From: Actinopolyspora mzabensis
GTDB lineage: Bacteria; Actinomycetota; Actinomycetes; Mycobacteriales; Pseudonocardiaceae
Reading direction: 5' to 3'
Assembly (NCBI RefSeq): GCF_900101095.1
Contig: NZ_FNFM01000011.1
Span: forward strand, 124,001-188,000
Length of the DNA: 64,000 bases
Under the pieces are notes generated by a model. That model ran no database searches and was not told the DNA's origin. It saw only the letters and a program-made list of their open reading frames with translations. The translations under genes and the position numbers were made by a program. The first letter of the stretch is position 1; each line of letters begins with the position of its first letter. Positions 35,588 through 43,385 of this stretch are shown piece by piece.

Positions 35588-36436
35588 TCACACCCGAACC
35601 AGATCGCGCAGCCGCGAGAGCCGCACCGTCCCGATCCCGTCGACCTCGCGAAGCTGGGTCACCGACTCGAATCCCTCGTTCTCGGCACGCCAGCGCAGGA
35701 TCGCTGCTGCCGTGACCGGACCGATGCCGGGCAGTTCCCGCAACTGTTGTTCATCGGCCCGATTGAGATCCACCTTCGAGGACTCGGTGGCGGTGGTGCC
35801 TTCCGGTGCCGACCTCGAGGCACGTGACGGCACCGGGATCCCGACGTAGAGCTGTTCCCCGTCGGACAGTTCCCGAGCCAGGTTCAACGCCAGGGTGTCC
35901 GTCTCGGGTAACGGACCTCCCGCCGCTCGCAGCGCGTCGGCGACACGGGACCCCGCCGCCACGGTCACCAGTCCCGGCTCGTGCACTCGTCCCACTACGC
36001 TGACCACCAGCTCGGTTTCAGGGGAGGTGGTGACGGCCGCACCGGTCACCGCTGCCGACTCCGGAGCGGGAATCCGAGTCGAGGGAACAGGTGTGGTCCC
36101 ACCACCGGAATCACGGCTCAGCAGCAGGACGCCGCAGCCGATCACCGCGGCGAGAACGACGCCGATGCACCCCACCCGGCCCGGATCCAGCAGCACCTCG
36201 CGCGGTGTTCGGGGCAACCACCGCCGCGCCCGGTCCCCGGTTTCCGTCCTCTCGTGGATTTCCGTCGCCTCGGCGGAATCCGCGGTATCGGCCGCGGAGA
36301 CCGTTTCGGTCGTACCGTCCTCGGAACCCATCAACTGCCGCAGCCGTCGACGCGCCGGGGGAAGCTCGTCGTTGGCCGCGGCGACGATCCGTTCGTCCGA
36401 AGGGGACGAGTCCTCGGGCCGGAAGAGATCGGGCAT
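35588..36436 (-). CDS. comEA: ComEA family DNA-binding protein
   Basis: A 282-residue membrane-anchored protein. A cytoplasmic N-terminal part of about 100 residues is followed by one transmembrane helix (GCIGVVLAAVIGCGVLLL) and a Thr/Pro-rich linker. Next comes an SLBB-like domain (VSVVGRVHEPGLVTVAAGSR) and a C-terminal double helix-hairpin-helix domain (VDLNRADEQQLRELPGIGPV and VDGIGTVRLSRLRDLV). ComEA binds incoming double-stranded DNA outside the membrane for ComEC. ATG at 36436 gives natural composition; upstream frame is low quality. Confidence 0.9.
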   Translation of the reverse strand: MPDLFRPEDSSPSDERIVAAANDELPPARRRLRQLMGSEDGTTETVSAADTADSAEATEIHERTETGDRARRWLPRTPREVLLDPGRVGCIGVVLAAVIGCGVLLLSRDSGGGTTPVPSTRIPAPESAAVTGAAVTTSPETELVVSVVGRVHEPGLVTVAAGSRVADALRAAGGPLPETDTLALNLARELSDGEQLYVGIPVPSRASRSAPEGTTATESSKVDLNRADEQQLRELPGIGPVTAAAILRWRAENEGFESVTQLREVDGIGTVRLSRLRDLVRV

Positions 36437-36715
36437 ACCGGCGAAGCTAACCGGCGGCGCACCGGCCGGGAACACCGAAGAACGCCTCCGGTGGACAGCC
36501 GAGTACGTTGTGGACACGTACGCGGCGAGCCGCACGATACGAGGCGGAGCCGAGTGCCGCGCGGCGAAGTGGCGAACCGGAACGCGCCGCAGGGCGCCGC
36601 GCCCGGATCACTGCCCGGATCACTGTCGGGATCGCTGCCCAGTCACGCGGTCGAGTTCCGCCGAACGAGCGCCTCGACGCCCCGACGCCCCGACGACCCG
36701 AGCGGAGAATCCCGA

Positions 36716-37642
36716 TCAGTCGCCGAAAGGTGGGGTGCCGGTGGTACTCCACCCACCGGGCAGCACGACGACTCCCACCGACCCCGGCCCGATGTGGGCT
36801 CCGATGGTGGCTCCGACCTCGGAAACAACGCAGTCGGAGCACCCCGGCAATCGCTCTCGGATGTTTCGGGCGAGCGTCTCGGCGCGTCCCGGTGCCGCCA
36901 GGTGGTGGACGGCCAGCGCCGGTCCCCGCGGGTCGCCGGTGGGGAACCGCTGCGTGGGCGCCGTCTCCGCCACCGCCTCGACGGCCAGCTGCTCCAACCT
37001 TCGCACGGCCGCGCTGGTGGTCCGCACCTTCTCGGCGGCGTCGATCACGCCGTCGTGCAGGTGCAGCAGCGGCTTGATCGCCAGGGCCGTTCCCAACAGG
37101 GCTGAGGCGGTGCCGATCCGCCCGCCCCGGCGCAGGTACTCCAGTGTCTGCACCGAGAAGAGGATGGTTCCGCGCTCCGCCACGCGCTCGGCCACTCCGG
37201 TGACCTCCTCCAACCCGGCACCCTCGGCGGCCAGCTCGGCGGCGGCCAGCACGGCGAATCCCAGCCCCATGGCCACGGAGCGGGAGTCGACCACGTTGAT
37301 GGCCGAGGGCGCCACTTCGCGCGCGGCGGTGCGAGCGGCATCCACCGTGCCGGAGAGCTCGCCGGAGAGGTGGATCGAGAGCACACCATCGGCTCCCCGG
37401 TCCAGCGCCGCGCGGTAGGCGGCGGCGAACTCGGCAACCGCCGCCCCCGAGGTGGTGACCCGCCTGCCGCGACGCAGCTCCTCGGTCAGTCGCCCCGGAC
37501 CGAACGAGGTCTCGTCGCTGTACTGCTCGGCCTCCGTGCTCACGTGCAGCGGAATCACACGTACGCCGTAGTACTCGACCCGTCGCGCGGGCAGGTACGC
37601 GGTCGAATCGGTGACCACGGCGACGCTCAACGCGAGCCCCAC
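36716..37642 (-). CDS. DegV family fatty-acid-binding protein
   Basis: A 308-residue DegV protein. It has VAVVTDSTAYLPARR near the start, TTSGAAVAEFAAAY, and LSIHLSGELSGTVDAARTA with the conserved S-x-x-L-S-G-T region. TLEYLRRGGRIG follows, and the C-terminal domain has VVSEVGATIGAHIGPGSVGV. Family members (FakB) bind a fatty acid and present it to a kinase. No FakA is visible here. A GTG at 37642 is used as start; a TTG four codons later would give the more usual N-terminus. Confidence 0.88.
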   Translation of the reverse strand: MGLALSVAVVTDSTAYLPARRVEYYGVRVIPLHVSTEAEQYSDETSFGPGRLTEELRRGRRVTTSGAAVAEFAAAYRAALDRGADGVLSIHLSGELSGTVDAARTAAREVAPSAINVVDSRSVAMGLGFAVLAAAELAAEGAGLEEVTGVAERVAERGTILFSVQTLEYLRRGGRIGTASALLGTALAIKPLLHLHDGVIDAAEKVRTTSAAVRRLEQLAVEAVAETAPTQRFPTGDPRGPALAVHHLAAPGRAETLARNIRERLPGCSDCVVSEVGATIGAHIGPGSVGVVVLPGGWSTTGTPPFGD

Positions 37643-37670
37643 CGAGAACCACGAGCGGACCGGGGGAGCG

Positions 37671-38285
37671 TCATTCGACGAACCCGCCGTTGTAGGTCGT
37701 CAGTCGCCAGCCGTGCTTGCCGAGGGTGCTGCGGGAGAGCACGGTCCAACCGCAGTTGCCCACCCCGCCGAGGCTGGACCAGATCTCGGTCGGCCACCCG
37801 AGCAGTCTTGCGGTCAGCGCGGTTATCAGACCGCCGTGCGCGCACAGCAGCGCCGTGCCCTCCATGACCTCGTCGAGTTCACACACCACCTCGTAGGCGC
37901 GTTCGGCGACCTCCACCCTGGTCTCGCCGTCCGGTGGTGCCCAGGTCGGCTGGGTGCGCCACGTCCCCATCGCCCCGGGCCATCCCTGCTCCACCTCGGC
38001 GCCGCTGAGTCCTTGCCACTGCCCCAGGTGGGTTTCGCGCAGCCGCTCGTCCAGCCGGACCTCCTGCCCGGTGAACTCGGCGAACGCCGCGGCGGTGGTG
38101 CTGGCACGACGCAGGTCCGAGCTCACCGCCACCTCGGGGCCGAACCCGGCTACCAGGGGCGCGGTGCGTTTGGCCTGTTCCAGACCGAGTTCGGTGAGTT
38201 CGGAGTCGAGGTGCCCCTGGATACGGCCTGCCAGGTTGTAGTCCGTCTCGCCGTGCCGCCAGAGCACCAGACGTTGCAGGGTCAC
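37671..38285 (-). CDS. histidine phosphatase family protein, GpgP-like
   Basis: A 204-residue phosphoglycerate-mutase-fold phosphatase. The catalytic LVLWRHGETDYN (RHGE) is at residues 7-18, with SSDLRRASTTA and the second catalytic His in LLCAHGGLITAL. In mycobacteria the gene in this position after rsfS encodes glucosyl-3-phosphoglycerate phosphatase, needed for methylglucose lipopolysaccharide synthesis; synteny suggests the same role here. Its GTG start overlaps the rsfS stop by 4 nt (GTGA), so the two are translationally coupled. Confidence 0.87.
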   Translation of the reverse strand: MTLQRLVLWRHGETDYNLAGRIQGHLDSELTELGLEQAKRTAPLVAGFGPEVAVSSDLRRASTTAAAFAEFTGQEVRLDERLRETHLGQWQGLSGAEVEQGWPGAMGTWRTQPTWAPPDGETRVEVAERAYEVVCELDEVMEGTALLCAHGGLITALTARLLGWPTEIWSSLGGVGNCGWTVLSRSTLGKHGWRLTTYNGGFVE

Positions 38286-38692
38286 GCTTGACTGCCCTCT
38301 TCACTGTGCTGTTCGGCGGAGTCGGCGGGAGCACCGTCGTGGTCGAACTCGATGACCGGGCAGTCCTTCCAGAGCCGTTCCAGCTCGTAGAAGGCGCGCT
38401 CCTCGGAGTGCTGCACGTGCACGATGACGTCGACGAAGTCGAGCAGCACCCAACGTCCTTCCCGGGTGCCCTCCCTGCGAACCGGTTTCGTACCCGCGGC
38501 CCGCATCTTCTCCTCGATCGCTTCGACGATCGCTCCGACCTGCCGCTCGTTGGAGGCGGAGGCGATCACGAAGCAGTCGGTGATGATCAGTCGGTCGGAC
38601 ACGTCCAGCAGAAGCAGTTCCTCGGCCTTCTTGTCCGCCGCCGCCCGCGCGGCCACCAACGCCAAGCTGCGGGCGTTCTCACTGGCTGCCAC
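38282..38692 (-). CDS. rsfS: ribosome silencing factor
   Basis: A 136-residue RsfS/Iojap protein. It contains AADKKAEELLLLDVSDRLII, TDCFVIASASNERQVGAIVE and the C-terminal WVLLDFVDVIVHVQHSEERA. It binds ribosomal protein L14 and blocks subunit joining in poor conditions. GTG at 38692 with GAGAGGAG upstream gives the expected N-terminus; a GTG 21 nt earlier is also possible. It is usually directly downstream of nadD; here 1.2 kb with a DUF421 gene on the other strand separates them. Confidence 0.93.
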   Translation of the reverse strand: MAASENARSLALVAARAAADKKAEELLLLDVSDRLIITDCFVIASASNERQVGAIVEAIEEKMRAAGTKPVRREGTREGRWVLLDFVDVIVHVQHSEERAFYELERLWKDCPVIEFDHDGAPADSAEQHSEEGSQA

Positions 38693-39358
38693 ATCGCTCC
38701 TCTCGGTGGTCACGGTCTGCCACCTGTACTCCGAACGAGGATAACCGTCCCCCGCTCGGCGGGCGGAATCCACCGTACCGGCCGGGGCAGGGGACGAGCT
38801 CCGTGCGCAGGACCCGAGAGCTCGCTCCGCATGAGGAGTTTTCACCTGTTCACAACTCGCGTGAAGCTGTGAGCACTGCACTCAAGCTTTTCCAGGACTC
38901 GTGCTTTCAGCAAGTACACGGAAGAGATCGATCGGATATTCGCTCCCGTGCAGTCGTGACATTCGCGAACGCACGGCACAACGCACGGCTCCGTGAAACG
39001 ATCGCGAGTCACCGGAGTACCGGCGAAGCAGTGAGTATTCATCATGAGTCGGTGCTGAACGGACGGGAACGAGATGTTCGAGCTGCTGGCGAAAGTCTCG
39101 CACAACGCCGCGCCAAACTTCGCGAGATCGCGGGAAAAGCGGCGGGCAGGAAGCGCTGATCACTCGATCCGGACGGTTTCGGTGTGTCCGATGAGGGGTA
39201 CGCCACACACAGCTCCGTTGTCTTGTCTTGACACGAGATCAGCCGGGATAGCGAAGCAGCGTGGTTAAGCAGGCAGCCGGGCTGCGAAGCTCCGTTCGGC
39301 GTGTCAGTGGCATGGTGCCGCTGCTGCGTCTCTCAAGTACTTACCCGGGAGGTATGCG
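38693..39358. other. gene-poor spacer between rsfS and DUF421 gene
   Basis: 666 bp without a clear gene. A plus-strand open frame at 38803-39159 ends in the plausible RRAKLREIAGKAAGRKR, but it lacks a binding site and has mixed composition; it might begin internally at GTG 38955. TTGACA at 39228-39233 resembles a -35 element pointing to the DUF421 gene, without a clear -10. The GC content is somewhat lower than in the neighbours. Confidence 0.4.
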
Positions 39359-39949
39359 GTGTTCAGCGGCTTGATCACGAGTTGGCAGGCGCTCGTACTA
39401 GTGGTCATCTCCACATTGGGAATCTACGTGGCAATGATCATTTTTTCGCGTGTCGCGGGGCTCCGATCGTTCTCCCAAATGACGAACTTCGATTTCGCGG
39501 CGACGGTCGCGTTCGGCTCGATAATGGCGACCACCGCCGTGAGTTCGGGGGTGAGCCTGCTGCAAGGAATCATCGCCCTGGGAATGCTCTTGGCGGCACA
39601 GACGTCGATCGCCGCCCTACGAAAACGAGGGAGCTTCGAGCGGCTCACCGATAACCGACCCCTGCTGTTGATGGACGGGCGGGAGGAACTCAGTCGCAAC
39701 CTCGAACGCGCCCAGATGACCCGCGACGACCTCTACTCGAAACTACGTCTCGCGGGAGTAACGCACTTGGAGCAGGTCCAAGCTGTCGTGTTGGAAACCA
39801 CGGGCGAGGTTTCGGTACTTACGGTCGACCCCAATGGGCGCTCCTTGGAGAACCGTATGCTCTCCAGCGTCGAAACTTCCCCGGAGTCGCCGCGACACGC
39901 ACCTCCCGATCCACCGAACCGGAACTCTTCCGGCCAACAAGACACCTGA
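39359..39949 (+). CDS. DUF421 (YetF-like) membrane protein
   Basis: A 196-residue protein. Three N-terminal hydrophobic helices within residues 8-90 (LVLVVISTLGIYVAMIIFSR, FDFAATVAFGSIMATTAV, LLQGIIALGMLLAAQTSI) are followed by the DUF421 soluble domain: LLMDGREELSRNLERAQMTR, DDLYSKLRLAGV, and LETTGEVSVL. GTG at 39359 with GGGAGG upstream. Its stop TGA abuts the nadD stop on the opposite strand to form TGATCA. The gene is inserted, convergent, into the usual nadD-rsfS pair. Function of the family is unknown, with links to stress and sporulation in firmicutes. Confidence 0.85.
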   Translation: MFSGLITSWQALVLVVISTLGIYVAMIIFSRVAGLRSFSQMTNFDFAATVAFGSIMATTAVSSGVSLLQGIIALGMLLAAQTSIAALRKRGSFERLTDNRPLLLMDGREELSRNLERAQMTRDDLYSKLRLAGVTHLEQVQAVVLETTGEVSVLTVDPNGRSLENRMLSSVETSPESPRHAPPDPPNRNSSGQQDT

Positions 39950-40573
39950 TCACGGCCCCCACTCCTGCGCCGGGGACTGGCCGAAGCGGCGGTAGAGGCC
40001 GCGTTTGCTGATGTACTGGACTATTCCGTCCGGAACGAGGTACCAGACCGGCAGGCCGGACGCGACGCGCTGCCGGCATCCGGTGGAGGAGATGGCCATG
40101 GCGGGGATCTCGACCAGGCTGACCGAACCACGCGGCAGGTGTTCGTCGTCCAGGGAATACCCCGGACGTGTGACTCCGATGAAGTGCGCCAGGCCGAACA
40201 GGTCATCCACCCGGTGCCAGGAGAGAATCTGCTCGAGCGCATCCGCCCCGGTTATGAAGTACAACTCCACGTCGGGGTACTGCCGCCGCAGGTCGGAGAG
40301 CGTGTCTATCGTGTAGGTCGGCCCACCGCGGTCGATGTCGACCCTGCTGACCGAGAACCGCGGGTTGGAGGCGGTGGCGATCACCGTCATCAGGTAACGG
40401 TCCTCCGCCGAGCTCACATCCTCGTGCCCCTTCTGCCAGGGCTGCCCGGTCGGCACGAACAGCACCTGCTCCATGCCGAACTGGGCCTGCACCTCACTCG
40501 CTGCGACGAGATGGCCGTGATGGACGGGGTCGAAGGTTCCCCCCATGACGCCGATTCGGCGAGGACGCGACAT
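39950..40573 (-). CDS. nadD: nicotinate-nucleotide adenylyltransferase
   Basis: A 207-residue nucleotidyltransferase. It has the N-terminal ATP-binding [15 protein letters not shown] (H-x-G-H) and the C-terminal [13 protein letters not shown] (I-S-S-T-x-x-R). The middle shows [11 protein letters not shown] and [15 protein letters not shown]. The enzyme forms nicotinic acid adenine dinucleotide in NAD synthesis. ATG at 40573 with GGGGAA upstream. Convergent with the DUF421 gene; stops are adjacent without a spacer, so transcripts must overlap. Confidence 0.95.
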   Translation of the reverse strand: MSRPRRIGVMGGTFDPVHHGHLVAASEVQAQFGMEQVLFVPTGQPWQKGHEDVSSAEDRYLMTVIATASNPRFSVSRVDIDRGGPTYTIDTLSDLRRQYPDVELYFITGADALEQILSWHRVDDLFGLAHFIGVTRPGYSLDDEHLPRGSVSLVEIPAMAISSTGCRQRVASGLPVWYLVPDGIVQYISKRGLYRRFGQSPAQEWGP

Positions 40574-40700
40574 GGTTCCCCAGCATAGTCGCCACCCGAC
40601 GGGAAGATCCCGGAAGGACGCCGTGCCGTGACTGACCCCACGAGGGACGACGCACGCTCACCCGCGGGACACGGCGGGCACCGCTAGGAGCGCGCCGCGG

Positions 40701-40922
40701 TCACGGCTCGGGCGCCAAGGTACGGCCCGACTGCGCGTCGCGAACACGGATCGCCTCCACCGGACAGGACTCGGCCGCGTCCACCACGTCGTCATTCGGC
40801 TCGGTGTCCGTTCGTAACGGGCGCGAGACACCGTCGACCAGCTGGAAATGCTTCTCGGCGATGGCGGCGCACATCCCCGAGCCGATACACGTCTCGCCGT
40901 CGACCTCGACCTGCCAACTCAT
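40701..40922 (-). CDS. ferredoxin, [3Fe-4S] type
   Basis: A 73-residue ferredoxin with cluster cysteines in ETCIGSGMCAAIA (C-x5-C) and the distal AAESCPVEAI. The second cysteine of a 4Fe-4S pattern is absent, as in 3Fe-4S ferredoxins that serve actinobacterial cytochromes P450. It lies 151 bp downstream of a P450 gene on the same strand and is probably its electron donor. ATG at 40922; AAAGGTGATCGG lies upstream. Confidence 0.9.
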   Translation of the reverse strand: MSWQVEVDGETCIGSGMCAAIAEKHFQLVDGVSRPLRTDTEPNDDVVDAAESCPVEAIRVRDAQSGRTLAPEP

Positions 40923-41073
40923 CCGATCACCTTTCGCGTTTTACGGCGCTGACGTCACTGGTTCCGCGTGTTCCTCCCACGGTTTCCGCTCCCGACACGG
41001 TGAGACCGGCGGACGGAAGGCTCCACCGGAATCCGGGCAGCACGGCGCTGCCACCGAGCACCAAGTCGCCGAA

Positions 41074-42273
41074 TCACCAGGTCACCGGGAGATCCCTCGG
41101 TCCGCGCACCAGCATCCCGGTCTTCCAGGAGACATCCGGTTCCTCCACGGCGAGCCGCAGATTCTCGAAGTCCCGCAGCAACGTGCCCAGCGCCACCTGC
41201 AGTTCCATCCGCGCCAGCTGCGCTCCGAGACAGTGGTGCGGCCCGTGCCCGAAGCCGATGTGGGAGTTGGAGTCACGTCGCAGATCGAGCCGGTCGGCCT
41301 CTTCGAAGACGGACTCGTCGCGGTTGGCCGAAGCGAGACTGGCCAGGACCGGCTCACCCGCACGGATCAGCACCCCGCCGAGCTCGACGTCCTCCAGGGC
41401 GTAACGCGGAAAAGCCGCGTTGACTCCCAACGGGACGAACCGCATGAGTTCCTCGACGGCGGCGGGGATCCGGTCCGGATCGGCACGCAGCCACTCGAGC
41501 TCCTCGGGATGCGTCAACAGCACGTAGACGAAGTTGGGGATCTGGGTGGCCGTGGTCTCGTGACCGGCCACGAGCAACCCCACCGAGAGGTCCAGCAGTT
41601 CGGTCTCGGAGAGCTTGTCCTGTTCGTCCCTCGCCTGGATCAGCGCGCTGAGCAGATCGTCGGCGGGACGCTCCCGCCGCTGCTCGACCAACCCGGCCAT
41701 GTAGGCGCGCATCTGTCCGATGTAGTCGTTGACCTGCTGCTCGGACAGCTTGCTCGTGGACAGGAAGGCGTCCGACCAGACCCGGAAGTCGGTCCTGTCC
41801 TCGTAGGGAACACCGAGCAACTCGCAGATCACGGTGATCGGCAGCGGCAACGCGAACTCCTCGACCAGATCCAGCGGGGGCCCGCTGCGCCGCATGGCCC
41901 GGCTCAGGTCGTCGGCGATCCGCTGCGCGCGTGGCCGCAGCTGCTCGACCCTGCGAGCGGTGAACGCCTTGGCCACCAGCTTGCGCAACCTGGTGTGCTC
42001 CGGTGGGTCCATCGTCAGGATGCCGGTCTGCTGCGGGTTCGGGCGTGCGCGTGGCTCGTCCTTGCCCACCGTGGCCGCGCGACTGAAACGCGGATCAGCG
42101 AAGACTGTTCGCACATCGGAGTGTCTGGTGGCCAACCATGCCGCCTCGCCGTAGGGAAGCTGCACCCGCGACACCGGTTCCTGCTTGCGCAGCTCCGCGT
42201 AGAACGGATCCAGCCGCAGCCTGTCGGGCGCGCTGAACGGATAGGTTCGCGGCGTCGGGTCGACGGTGGTCAT
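41074..42273 (-). CDS. cytochrome P450
   Basis: A 399-residue bacterial class I P450. The I-helix oxygen-binding motif is LLVAGHETTATQ at about residues 235-246, the K-helix ExxR is in AVEELMRF, and the heme-binding loop is FGHGPHHCLGAQLARMEL with the axial Cys at about residue 347. ATG at 42273 with GGGAGCC upstream; an earlier TTG at 42300 falls in the operator palindrome. A ferredoxin follows and a TetR regulator gene precedes it; the palindrome at 42300-42317 suggests repression by that regulator. Substrate unknown; similarity in style to CYP105/107-type enzymes only. Confidence 0.93.
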   Translation of the reverse strand: MTTVDPTPRTYPFSAPDRLRLDPFYAELRKQEPVSRVQLPYGEAAWLATRHSDVRTVFADPRFSRAATVGKDEPRARPNPQQTGILTMDPPEHTRLRKLVAKAFTARRVEQLRPRAQRIADDLSRAMRRSGPPLDLVEEFALPLPITVICELLGVPYEDRTDFRVWSDAFLSTSKLSEQQVNDYIGQMRAYMAGLVEQRRERPADDLLSALIQARDEQDKLSETELLDLSVGLLVAGHETTATQIPNFVYVLLTHPEELEWLRADPDRIPAAVEELMRFVPLGVNAAFPRYALEDVELGGVLIRAGEPVLASLASANRDESVFEEADRLDLRRDSNSHIGFGHGPHHCLGAQLARMELQVALGTLLRDFENLRLAVEEPDVSWKTGMLVRGPRDLPVTW

Positions 42274-42299
42274 GCTCGGCTCCCGGACACGAGACGACA

Positions 42300-42317
42300 A
42301 GTAAGCAACTGCTTACT
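42300..42317. promoter_or_regulatory. TetR-type operator palindrome
   Basis: AGTAAGCA-AC-TGCTTACT: perfect 8-bp arms with a 2-nt centre, 27 bp upstream of the P450 start and 99 bp downstream of the tetR stop. Length and symmetry are typical of TetR operators. The adjacent regulator gene is the natural candidate. Confidence 0.7.
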
Positions 42318-42415
42318 ATCCGAATGGTAAGAGTCCGAACCGGGCCACGCATTCCGCCGAACAGGTAACGGACGTCCCCGTAGCCCGGGAACAAGCCCGG
42401 ACCGGACGACACCGG

Positions 42416-43033
42416 TCACTCCTCTCCGGAAGACGCGTTCCGCTCCAGGAGCAGCGGAACGGCACGCATCAGGTACTCGACGACCACCTCGGGCGAAGCC
42501 TCGGCCAACGGGCTCTTGCGCAGCACGGATCGCATCATGCCCACACCGAAGAACCAGGCGAGCACGAGGTCGGCGCGCAACTCGGCATCCGGGGCGTCGG
42601 TGAGCGAGGCCAGCCGATCCGAATAGGAACCACCCAGCTCGTCGCGCAACAACGTGGCCGCCCGCTCGTCACTGAGGGAACGCAACAGGGCCACCAGCGT
42701 GTGTTCGGCACCGGAACGCGTGTGCTCGGACAGCACGCTCTCCAGGATGCGACGCGGCAGTTCCGCCGCGGGCTCGCTGCGCAGCAGCGCCTCGCTGTTG
42801 TGGCTGAGCACCTCGGCGAACAGCTCCTGTTTGGAACCGAAGTACCGGAACAGCAGTGCCTGGTTCACCTCGGCACGCGCGGCGACCTCGCGGACCGTGG
42901 TCTGGCCGAAACCGCGCTCGGCGAACAGTTCGCCCGCCGCACGCAACAGCGCCGTCCTGGTGGCCGTCGGATCACGCTTTCGCCGTGGCTGCCGGTCCTC
43001 GCACAAACCCGCCTCCCGAGACGGTGCCGACAC
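42416..43033 (-). CDS. TetR family transcriptional regulator
   Basis: A 205-residue TetR regulator. Its N-terminal HTH domain (about residues 20-70) reads ATRTALLRAAGELFAERGFG, TTVREVAARAEVNQALLFRY and FGSKQELFAEVL; the C-terminal ligand domain resembles TetR_C of AcrR-like proteins. GTG at 43033 is the working start; a TTG at 43006 with GGGAGG upstream is also possible. It lies directly upstream of, and cotranscription-oriented with, the P450-ferredoxin genes. The intervening palindrome suggests it represses the P450 and perhaps responds to the P450 substrate. Confidence 0.88.
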   Translation of the reverse strand: MSAPSREAGLCEDRQPRRKRDPTATRTALLRAAGELFAERGFGQTTVREVAARAEVNQALLFRYFGSKQELFAEVLSHNSEALLRSEPAAELPRRILESVLSEHTRSGAEHTLVALLRSLSDERAATLLRDELGGSYSDRLASLTDAPDAELRADLVLAWFFGVGMMRSVLRKSPLAEASPEVVVEYLMRAVPLLLERNASSGEE

Positions 43034-43196
43034 GCTCGTCAGATCACCGGAAGTGCCGCACCGACCGCCGGAAATCGTGACACGACCCACTACAACACAG
43101 GAGTGAGCCGAGCAACACTTCAGCCGTGTCCGGTTGATGGTCACCCAAAGCGGTCGGCCGTGCTCGGCGGCCCCCTCTCGCTACGCTCGACCCTCC

Positions 43197-43251
43197 GCCG
43201 CTGGTTCGCCGGGCCGCGCCGCTGGTTCGCCGGGCCGCGCCGCTGGGCCGC
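43197..43251. repeat. 21-bp tandem repeat upstream of recQ
   Basis: Two full copies of a 21-bp unit (GCCGCTGGTTCGCCGGGCCG plus C) at 43197-43217 and 43218-43238, and a partial third. Non-coding, between tetR and recQ. Confidence 0.85.
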
Positions 43252-43385
43252 ACCGTTGGGCCCCGAACCGTACGCGAGCCACGTGGGCGTCGCGGTGCTT
43301 CAACAGCCCCGGAGAAGCCGACATGCGATGGGCGAGCACCCACCCGTTGGGCCCGACGACAGCGGGTTTCGGTAAGAATCGGCCC

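Noticed and set aside
33818-35827. 669-codon plus-strand open frame over comEC
   Set aside because: Ser/Thr/Arg-rich shadow of comEC and comEA; no start signal.
39228-39254. TTGACA-based promoter for the DUF421 gene
   Set aside because: A perfect -35 hexamer but no convincing -10 at 16-18 nt spacing; kept only as a remark.
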